Shown here piece after piece: positions 1 through 8,261 of a stretch of DNA of 64,000 nt (the stretch's first letter is position 1; each line of letters opens with the position of its first letter). The notes below the pieces were generated by a model that saw only the letters and a program-made list of their open reading frames with translations, did not search any database and was not told where the DNA came from. The translations under genes were made by a program, and so were the position numbers. This stretch comes from Ornithodoros turicata. Its lineage: Eukaryota; Arthropoda; Arachnida; Ixodida; Argasidae. The DNA is taken from NCBI RefSeq assembly GCF_037126465.1, contig NC_088206.1:25608790-25672789 (forward strand), given 5' to 3'.

Positions 1-249
1 CACTGTGCATCTAGCGCAGGCAGCAAGAGCTAATTCCGCATTGTCATTCAGGGAGAGAATTGCACAATGCAATGCAAGCCCAACGCAGGTGCACAGAGAC
101 GCATGCTTTGCCTGGCACAAGAGCGTGAAGCACGTGAGGCGAGAAGGGGTTTCGACAGGGAGTCAGGACAGTATGCAATGTGTTGCAACAGGACCGTCGG
201 CTGTCGGAGCATTGGTCAAACAGGTTGAGTTATACCCTTGTCACACGGG
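1..249. other. unassigned sequence
   Basis: I see no recognisable gene or repeat here. The open frames across it have no ATG and no familiar motif. Confidence 0.4.
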
Positions 250-530
250 CAGAGGTGGGCAAATGCCCTCACGGTCTTTGCCCTCACCTCAATTTTCGTC
301 CTAGATGTTTTTCCTCACCTCACCTCAAGATATTTCTGAAAAAATTTCTTCACCTCACCTCAACTTCCTTTTTAAATTATTTTCCTCACCTCACCTCAAC
401 CTTCTTTCTAGAGTGCCTTCCTCACCTCACCTCAACCTTCTTTCTAAAATAAATTCACCTCATCTCACTTCAACCTACTTGTCATATTTTTTTGCCTCGT
501 TTCACCTTAACCTGTTTCTGTGAAACGTTT
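250..530. repeat. CTCACC-rich minisatellite, left block
   Basis: It begins with CAGAGGTGGGCAAAT and CCCTCAC motifs and continues as repeats of CCTCACCTCACCTCAA separated by short T/A-rich spacers of about 35-50 bp. A matching block lies at 6298-6484 and ends in the inverted motif CAGATAAGGATGGGG. The two blocks may be the ends of an older element around the 1115-5970 insertion, but I found no target duplication for it. Open frames through the block are low-complexity artefacts. Confidence 0.7.
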
Positions 531-540
531 TCACTTCACA

Positions 541-1106
541 ATTGCTCTTTCTATTAGGAGTGGCGCCGCTAATAGCCACAGCTGCTTCGCGGCGCTAACA
601 CAGAATTAAAAAAAAGTATTAGGAGTGGGTAGGTGTATACGTCGTAGTTGGCTTTTTACTGCTTCATTGGTTGATTCCTGACAAAAAGTTCAAAAAGTAC
701 CCACTATAAAGATTCATTACCTTGCTTGGTTCGTCCTTCTTGCAACAAGTATCCACTACATGTACAATCAGTAAAAATTGGACGTAGGGTACTTTGTAGC
801 CGGAATTCGGAGACCTTGTCTTCAAGACCCTTGTTTTGAATCCATCAAGTGGGCGAGCTGTAGAGATTATTAGAGACTTATGTGTTGACTTACTAATTAA
901 ATTACTTTATGAAGACACAAACCTCTTGTGCCCTTTTACCTAACTTCATTGCTGTACTAAAAGCTCAATGGTTCAACTTGTGGCAATACGGAATATATGC
1001 CAGCATGCCGGCGAGCTCTTACATCACCCCACAACCACCACCACCATGCCAGTATTTGCGCTTATTGCACTAAAAGCGCGTGTTGTTGCCTCCATTTCTT
1101 ACATGA
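541..1106. other. no gene seen
   Basis: AT-rich unique-looking sequence with no convincing coding frame. It is the left flank of the hAT-type element. Confidence 0.4.
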
Positions 1107-1244
1107 GTCTCTGGCATAGGTGGGCATTTTGGTGAAACCTCACTCGCCCTCACCCTCAGTGCGCTCACTGGCACATGCCCTCACTCGCCCTCACGAGCAC
1201 AGGCCCTCATTCGCCCTCACCCTCACTGCCCTCACAAACGAAAG

Positions 1245-1395
1245 ACCTCACCCATCAGGGTCTTACCCTAATAAGGTCTCCTGTGAGTGCACTCATGAGG
1301 TCTGAGGGGCGCCAGGTCTCTGAGTGAAGTCACTGGTGAGGCCTGAGGTGTGTGAGGTCAGCATGAGGGCATTCAGAAATGAGGTCAAATGACGC
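1245..1395 (+). repeat. subterminal inverted repeat, left copy
   Basis: This stretch, rich in TGAGGTC/GAGTGCACTCATGAGG, reappears reverse-complemented at about 5663-5860. Both copies abut the satellite block, so the element is symmetric around its array. Confidence 0.7.
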
Positions 1396-1399
1396 ATAC

Positions 1400-2055
1400 C
1401 AGATGTGCGCAAATTAAATTATGGAGGCATTGATGATATGGCTCCAGCGACACAACTACCGGCTGTGTGCACTTTAAAGGGCTGGTGTGCACGTATTTAG
1501 CAATTTCGTCTACGTCGCGCTGGGAACACAGGAAACCGTCCTGAGCTGACTCATTACTTGGCGATATGGTTCCATCGACCCATATACAGGCAGGATGCAC
1601 TTTAAAGGTCTGCTGTGCACGTTTTTACATTTAGTCTGTGTCGCGCTGGGAACACAGCAAAGCGTCCTGAGCTGACTGTACTTGGTGATATGGTTCCAGT
1701 GACCCAACTACCGGGAGGGTGCACTTTAAAGGGCTGGTGTGCCGGTTTTTAGCAATTTCGTCTACGTCTCGCTGGGAACACAGCAAAGCGTCCTGAGCTG
1801 ACTGATTACTTAGTGATATGGTTCCAGTGACGCAACTACCGGCAGGGTGTACTTTAAAGGGCAGGTGTGCCCGTTTTTAGCAATTTCGTCTACGTCGCGC
1901 TGGGAACACAGGAAACCCCCTCGGAGCTGACTGATCACTTCGTGATATGGTTCCAACGACCCAACTGCCGGCAGGGTGCACTTTAAAGGGCTGGTGTGCC
2001 AGTTTTTAGCAAGTTCGTCTATGTCGCGCTGGGAACACAGCAAAGCCCAGGACAC
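1400..2055 (-). repeat. 128-bp satellite, five monomers in reverse orientation
   Basis: The landmark CTTTAAAGGGCTGGTGTGC recurs near 1468, 1600, 1725, 1852 and 1980, giving spacings of 125-132 bp. It is the reverse complement of the array to its right. Monomers here are more divergent from each other than the central copies on the right, as expected at array edges. Confidence 0.9.
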
Positions 2056-2074
2056 TTGGCAGTCAGCTCAGGAG

Positions 2075-5000
2075 GCTTTGTTGTGTTCCCAGCGCGACGT
2101 AGACGAAATTGGTAAAAACGTGCACACCAGCCCTTTAAAGTGCACCCTGCCTGTAGTTGGGTCACTGGACCCATATAACCAAGTCATCAGACAGATCAGG
2201 ACGCTTTGCTGTGTTCTCAGCGCGACATAGACGAAGTTGCTAAAAACGTGCACACGAGCCCTTTAAAGTGCACATTGCCGGTAGTTGGGTCGCTGGAACC
2301 ATATCACCAAGTAGTCAGTCAGCTCAGGAGGCTTTGCTCTGTTCCCAGTGCGACGTAGACGAAATTGCTAAAAACCGGCACACCAGCCGTTTAAAGTGCG
2401 CCCTGCCGGTAGTTGGGTCACTGGACCCATATCATCAAGTCATCAGTCAGATCAGGACGCTTTCCTGTGTTCCCAGCGCGACATAGACGAAATTGCTAAA
2501 AACGTGCACACGAGCCCTGCAAAGTGCACCATGCCTGTAGTTGGGTCGCTGGAATCATATCACCAAGTAATGAGGCAGCTCAGGACACGTGGCTGTGTTC
2601 CCAGCGCGACGTAACGAAATTGCTAAAAGAGGGCACACCAGCACTTTAAAGTGCACCCTGCCGGTAGGTGGGTCGATGGAACCATATCACCAAGTAATCA
2701 GTCAGCTCAGGACGCTTGGCTGTGTTTCCAGCGCGGCGTAGATGAAATTGCTAAAAGCGGGCACACCAGCCCTTTAAAGTGCACCCTGCCGGTAGGTGGG
2801 TCGATGGAATCATATCACCAAGTAATCAGTCAGCTCAGGACGCTTGGCTGTGTTTCCAGCGCGGCGTAGATGAAATTGCTAAAAGCGGGCACACCAGCCC
2901 TTTAAAGTGCACCCTGCCGGTAGGTGGGTCGATGGAATCATATCACCAAGTAATCAGTCAGCTCAGGACGCTTGGCTGTGTTTCCAGCGCGGCGTAGATG
3001 AAATTGCTAAAAGCGGGCACACCAGCCCTTTAAAGTGCACCCTGCCGGTAGGTGGGTCGATGGAATCATATCACCAAGTAATCAGTCAGCTCAGGACGCT
3101 TGGCTGTGTTTCCAGCGCGGCGTAGATGAAATTGCTAAAAGCGGGCACACCAGCACTTTAAAGTGCACCCTGCCGGTAGGTGGGTCGATGGAACCATATC
3201 ACCAAGTAATCAGTCAGCTCAGGACGCTTGGCTGTGTTTCCAGCGCGGCGTAGATGAAATTGCTAAAAGCGGGCACACCAGCCCTTTAAAGTGCACCCTG
3301 CCGGTAGGTGGGTCGATGGAATCATATCACCAAGTAATCAGTCAGCTCAGGACGCTTGGCTGTGTTTCCAGCGCGGCGTAGATGAAATTGCTAAAAGCGG
3401 GCACACCAGCCCTTTAAAGTGCACCCTGCCGGTAGGTGGGTCGATGGAATCATATCACCAAGTAATCAGTCAGCTCAGGACGCTTGGCTGTGTTTCCAGC
3501 GCGGCGTAGATGAAATTGCTAAAAGCGGGCACACCAGCCCTTTAAAGTGCACCCTGCCGGTAGGTGGGTCGATGGAATCATATCACCAAGTAATCAGTCA
3601 GCTCAGGACGCTTGGCTGTGTTTCCAGCGCGGCGTAGATGAAATTGCTAAAAGCGGGCACACCAGCCCTTTAAAGTGCACCCTGCCGGTAGGTGGGTCGA
3701 TGGAATCATATCACCAAGTAATCAGTCAGCTCAGGACGCTTGGCTGTGTTTCCAGCGCGGCGTAGATGAAATTGCTAAAAGCGGGCACACCAGCCCTTTA
3801 AAGTGCACCCTGCCGGTAGGTGGGTCGATGGAATCATATCACCAAGTAATCAGTCAGCTCAGGACGCTTGGCTGTGTTTCCAGCGCGGCGTAGATGAAAT
3901 TGCTAAAAGCGGGCACACCAGCCCTTTAAAGTGCACCCTGCCGGTAGGTGGGTCGATGGAATCATATCACCAAGTAATCAGTCAGCTCAGGACGCTTGGC
4001 TGTGTTTCCAGCGCGGCGTAGATGAAATTGCTAAAAGCGGGCACACCAGCCCTTTAAAGTGCACCCTGCCGGTAGGTGGGTCGATGGAATCATATCACCA
4101 AGTAATCAGTCAGCTCAGGACGCTTGGCTGTGTTTCCAGCGCGGCGTAGATGAAATTGCTAAAAGCGGGCACACCAGCCCTTTAAAGTGCACCCTGCCGG
4201 TAGGTGGGTCGATGGAATCATATCACCAAGTAATCAGTCAGCTCAGGACGCTTGGCTGTGTTTCCAGCGCGGCGTAGATGAAATTGCTAAAAGCGGGCAC
4301 ACCAGCCCTTTAAAGTGCACCCTGCCGGTAGGTGGGTCGATGGAATCATATCACCAAGTAATCAGTCAGCTCAGGACGCTTGGCTGTGTTTCCAGCGCGG
4401 CGTAGATGAAATTGCTAAAAGCGGGCACACCAGCCCTTTAAAGTGCACCCTGCCGGTAGGTGGGTCGATGGAATCATATCACCAAGTAATCAGTCAGCTC
4501 AGGACGCTTGGCTGTGTTTCCAGCGCGGCGTAGATGAAATTGCTAAAAGCGGGCACACCAGCCCTTTAAAGTGCACCCTGCCGGTAGGTGGGTCGATGGA
4601 ATCATATCACCAAGTAATCAGTCAGCTCAGGACGCTTGGCTGTGTTTCCAGCGCGGCGTAGATGAAATTGCTAAAAGCGGGCACACCAGCCCTTTAAAGT
4701 GCACCCTGCCGGTAGGTGGGTCGATGGAATCATATCACCAAGTAATCAGTCAGCTCAGGACGCTTGGCTGTGTTTCCAGCGCGGCGTAGATGAAATTGCT
4801 AAAAGCGGGCACACCAGCCCTTTAAAGTGCACCCTGCCGGTAGGTGGGTCGATGGAATCATATCACCAAGTAATCAGTCAGCTCAGGACGCTTGGCTGTG
4901 TTTCCAGCGCGGCGTAGATGAAATTGCTAAAAGCGGGCACACCAGCCCTTTAAAGTGCACCCTGCCGGTAGGTGGGTCGATGGAATCATATCACCAAGTA

Positions 5001-5640
5001 ATCAGTCAGCTCAGGACGCTTGGCTGTGTTTCCAGCGCGGCGTAGATGAAATTGCTAAAAGCGGGCACACCAGCCCTTTAAAGTGCACCCTGCCGGTAGG
5101 TGGGTCGATGGAACCATATCACCAAGTAATCAGTCAGCTCAGGACGCTTGGCTGTGTTTCCAGCGCGGCGTAGATGAAATTGCTAAAAGCGGGCACACCA
5201 GCCCTTTAAAGTGCACCCTGCCGGTAGGTGGGTCGATGGAATCATATCACCAAGTAATCAGTCAGCTCAGGACGCTTGGCTGTGTTTCCAGCGCGGCGTA
5301 GATGAAATTGCTAAAAGCGGGCACACCAGCCCTTTAAAGTGCACCCTGCCGGTAGGTGGGTCGATGGAATCATATCACCAAGTAATCAGTCAGCTCAGGA
5401 CGCTTGGCTGTGTTTCCAGCGCGGCGTAGATGAAATTGCTAAAAACGGCCACACCAGGCCTTTAAAGTGCACACTGCGCGTAGTTGGGTCACTCGAACCA
5501 TATCACCAACTAATCCGTCAGCTCAGGACGCTTGGCTGTGTTCCCAGCGCTATGTAGACGAAATTGCTAAAAACGGGAACACCAGCCCTTTAAAGTGCAC
5601 ACAGCCGGTAGCTGGATCGCTGGAACCATATCACTAGTGC
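2075..5640 (+). repeat. 128-bp satellite, about 28 monomers in forward orientation
   Basis: The landmark CCAGCCCTTTAAAGTGCACC repeats every 128 bp. The 22 copies from about 2640 to 5450 are nearly identical; copies outside this core are diverged. Because 128 is not divisible by three, the 72-codon open frame seen in every monomer shifts frame from copy to copy and is not a gene. A variant (CACTTT for CCCTTT with GAACC for GAATC) marks copies four monomers apart near 2640 and 3150. Confidence 0.95.
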
Positions 5641-5662
5641 CTTCATAATTTGCCCACGTCCC

Positions 5663-5860
5663 GTAAGCGTCATTTGACCTCATTTCTGAATGCACTCATA
5701 CTGACCTCAGACCCCTCAGGCCTCACCAGTCACTTCACTCATACAGACCTGGCGCCCCTCAGACCTCATGAGTGCACTCACAGGAGGTCTCATGAGGGGC
5801 AAAACCTCATGAGTGCACTCACAGGAGACCTCATGAGGGTAAGAACCTCATGAGTGCACT
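5663..5860 (-). repeat. subterminal inverted repeat, right copy
   Basis: This is the reverse-complement partner of 1245-1395. It also contains a short local tandem of CTCATGAGTGCACTCACAGG, whose units begin near 5770, 5810 and 5850. Confidence 0.7.
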
Positions 5861-5978
5861 CACGGATGGCCTGATCGCGGGCTTGCCCTCACTCACCCTC
5901 ACCTCAAAGGCGAGAGGTGAGGGTGAGGGGCACTCATGAGGGCCCTCATGAGTGAGTTCGCCCAGCTATGGTCTCTGG

Positions 5979-6297
5979 TAAGGTAATTTGTTGTCATGTA
6001 CTATCGTTCCAAATAATACGTGAAACACATCTGCTTACAGACTGACTAGTTGCTTTGTTGAAATCTAAACACATAAAGCACACAAACTATATTGAGTTGT
6101 TCATGTATCTGACACATCATGTATGTGACTCAACTGAAAGTCTGAAACTAACGGGCTTACGGCGGACACATTTTAGTGTAGAGAGCCTGTGCTCACACTA
6201 CAAAACATTTCTGCTACACTGGTAATAGAAAAAGCTGGCTCTCCATGCCCTTTTAAGCGATCGCACAATTGAAAATAGCCTCTCCCCATCCCACTCA
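5979..6297. other. no gene seen
   Basis: AT-rich sequence to the right of the hAT-type element. No motif recognised. Confidence 0.4.
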
Positions 6298-6484
6298 AAA
6301 ATTTTTCCTCACCTCACCTCAACGTCCTTGTCGAAAAATTTTCTCACCTCACCTCAATCTCCCTCTCGAAACATTTCCTCACCTCACCTCAATTTCTCTT
6401 TTAGAAATTTTTCCTCACCTCACCTCACCTCAATGTGCGTGAGGTGAGGGTGACGTAAGGGTGAGGGCTCCCCATCCTTATCTG
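6298..6484. repeat. CTCACC-rich minisatellite, right block
   Basis: CCTCACCTCACCTCAA units as in 250-530, ending in GGTGAGGGTGA and a GGGCTCCCCATCC stretch that is roughly the inverted counterpart of the left block's start. Confidence 0.65.
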
Positions 6485-6551
6485 CCCTCGTGAGGATGCA
6501 AAAACAACGAAGTTGCACACCGGCTTGACGCAACAAATAACAATTTAATGC

Positions 6552-6586
6552 AGACGTTTCGTCTCCCATGCGGGGGAATCATCAGT
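6552..6586 (-). ncRNA. hammerhead-ribozyme-like core in Penelope 3' region
   Basis: Read on the minus strand, a CTGATGA box is followed by a short C-rich/G-rich hairpin (TTCCC ... GGGAG), then GACGAAACGTC. These are the two conserved hammerhead core boxes around stem II. Penelope-like elements are known to carry hammerhead motifs in their terminal regions. Stem II has a mismatch and I could not establish convincing stems I and III, so activity is doubtful. Confidence 0.35.
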
Positions 6587-6630
6587 GAAAGCAGAATGAG
6601 AGGCGACCGCAACCAGCGGATTACTTACCA

Positions 6631-6945
6631 GCTCCGGTGGCGCAGCGGTAACGCGTGCGCTTGGCGACTGGGAGGTCCGCGGTTCGAATCCGCGGGCCGG
6701 CTGTGGCGTCTGGGGTTTTTCCTGGGTTTCCCTCAGATGTGTAATAGGCGTATGCCGGCACAGTTCCCCTGAAGTCGGCCCATGGACGCAGCTATCCTCC
6801 CCCCGAGCGGATTCCGCTCGGTCTTCCACTTCACCCTTTCCTCTCCTCCTCTCCACCACCTTTCCCTTCCTGAGAAACATGCCGCCTAATCAGGCAGGCA
6901 GACCTCTCGGGTTCCTCCCAACGACACTCCTCCTCCTCCTCCTCC
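6631..6945 (+). mobile_element. tRNA-derived SINE (tick Ruka-like)
   Basis: The head contains an A box (TGGCGCAGCGG) and a B box (GGTTCGAATCC), the internal RNA polymerase III promoter. It is followed by a tRNA-unrelated body and a (CTC)n tail. Near-perfect 15-16-bp target duplications GCGGATTACTTACCA (6616-6630) and GCGGATTACTTAACCA (6946-6961) bound it. The acceptor stem no longer pairs properly, so it is not a working tRNA gene. Tick genomes carry such a SINE family (Ruka); the assignment to it is from memory. It landed inside a Penelope-like fragment. Confidence 0.85.
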
Positions 6946-7290
6946 GCGGATTACTTAACCAGGTCGGCAAATACTTGGGGGAGGGGGCCGCGATTGGTAT
7001 TACACGTTGAAGGTTCTCCTCGCACGTGCCATGACTCAAGCAGTTTCCTGTGACCCCACCTTTGTTCCCTCCCTAAGGTCACAGCATTCGCGTAGTCAAA
7101 AGAGTGATCTGTTTTCCAACAATGCTCGGTGAGCTCTGTCTTAAATCGCGTTGCGTTTGTTGAGTTGCGAACATCACGTTCATGCTCTTTTAGTCTTGTG
7201 CTGCGCTTTCGGCCCGTCTCTCCAATGTAGGACACCTCGCAACCGAGACACTGTACTTTATGGGCACCGTGCGCTATAGTTTTCAGTCGA

Positions 7291-7955
7291 CGGCGGCGGC
7301 CCCTCGAGGGGGAGCACGGCGTAATGCTCTGGTATGTACCACCGCACCAGTCAGCAGCGTCAAGTGAAAGGAGTGGCCCGCACAGAAAGTCAAAGCAGAA
7401 GATAAAATGGAAATGAATTCTATGTTGTAATCTGCCACGACAACCAAGTTAGTGTCAAAGAGAGGCAACTTGCCGTAAAGTTTTCGTCCTTCTCGCTGTA
7501 TCGTCCCGCCGGTCACGTATTTGAGAAAGCGCTTTCACGGCAGTCCATCCAACTTACTGCTCAATCCAGTTGAGCATCACGATGCGGACTTATAGCGCAG
7601 CAGCTTGCGTGAAATAATTACGAAATACAGAAATGAATGGCCAACGAATATAGTGGGCTAAAATTAAGGTCCGCTATGTGTCAGACATCATTTACCTCTA
7701 TTACGCGGACCCAAATTTTGCGGCGTGCCGGCGAAGACTAGCTTTTGGAAACCTGGCCAGCCGGTCTTCCTTCAATACACAGCTTGCATGCGAACACAGT
7801 GGAAAAATGTGAATTATTTGTCCTCTTCGAGCTGTGCTTCGCAACCCGTCATCATTTTATGTAGGTGCATGCTGTCCCTATGATCTTATCGTCGCCAAAC
7901 CTTTGCTGTCTCAGCTTACAATTCGTTCTTTGCTCCTTCCTATTCGTCCCCCCCC
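7291..7955. other. no gene seen
   Basis: Mixed-composition sequence ending in a C10/A9 homopolymer junction near 7951-7970. No supported coding region. Confidence 0.4.
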
Positions 7956-7974
7956 CCCCAAAAAAAAAGTAATC

Positions 7975-8195
7975 ATGCGTTTGTCGAACAGCAAATATCT
8001 GTTTCTTCCTAACTCTTGTGAGATTTTTGTTTTATTTTTTAGCATAGTTTGTCGTGTTTTTCTTTTGCATGATATTGCTGGTTGCTTTTATGCTGCATTT
8101 TGCGACAATGTCTGATTCTATGTTTGCCTATACAAGGCCCCTGTGGCCGTTCTCTAGCACAAATAAAACGTTATTATTATCATTACATATCCGTT
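7975..8195 (+). mobile_element. 3' untranslated tail of a LINE
   Basis: A T-rich stretch ends in a GGCCCCTGTGGCCG motif, CAAATAAAACG and a (TTA)n run (8168-8182). This is the typical 3' end of tick CR1/L2/RTE-like LINEs, with a polyadenylation-like AATAAA and a trinucleotide tail. No coding part precedes it, so it is a heavily 5'-truncated copy. Confidence 0.5.
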
Positions 8196-8261
8196 TTCTT
8201 CAAAAATAAGCGCATTATTTATATCCTGAAACAATCTTGATTTGACTGACTGATTTTTATT

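Larger units (their letters stand above)
1115..5970. mobile_element. non-autonomous hAT-type element carrying a satellite array
   Basis: The left end reads CATAGGTGGGCA and the right end, reverse-complemented, reads CATAGCTGGGCG. Directly outside lie identical 8-bp repeats GTCTCTGG at 1107-1114 and 5971-5978. An 8-bp duplication with CA...TG termini is typical of hAT transposons (family knowledge). Inside the ends are CCCTCAC-rich runs (1130-1240; 5880-5960). Next come inverted copies of a roughly 140-bp segment (about 1245-1390 and 5663-5850). The centre is a long 128-bp satellite. No transposase frame is present, so mobility would have to be supplied in trans. Confidence 0.75.
6490..7290 (-). 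pseudogene. Penelope-like element 3' fragment with GIY-YIG endonuclease domain
   Basis: On the minus strand a frame around 7260-6951 reads KVQCLGCEVSYIGETGR, followed by an RLKEHERDV segment. This is the start of a GIY-YIG nuclease as found at the C-terminus of Penelope-like reverse transcriptases: a CxxC-like pair, then the V-YIGETGR core. The reverse transcriptase part is absent, so the copy is 5'-truncated. The coding region is interrupted by the SINE at 6631-6945. Beyond it the element's 3' untranslated tail continues to about 6490 and carries a hammerhead-like motif. It is non-functional. Identification of the family is fairly secure; the exact 5' break near 7290 is not. Confidence 0.7.

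Noticed and set aside
2268..5557. Repeated 72-codon ORFs, one per satellite monomer
   Set aside because: The 128-bp period is not a multiple of three and the frames overlap each other. They are by-products of the repeat.
2075..5640. Regularly spaced repeats as a CRISPR array
   Set aside because: Whole 128-bp units repeat without variable spacers, and the context is eukaryotic.
6631..6700. Functional tRNA gene
   Set aside because: A and B boxes are present but the acceptor stem does not pair, and the unit has a SINE body, tail and target duplication.
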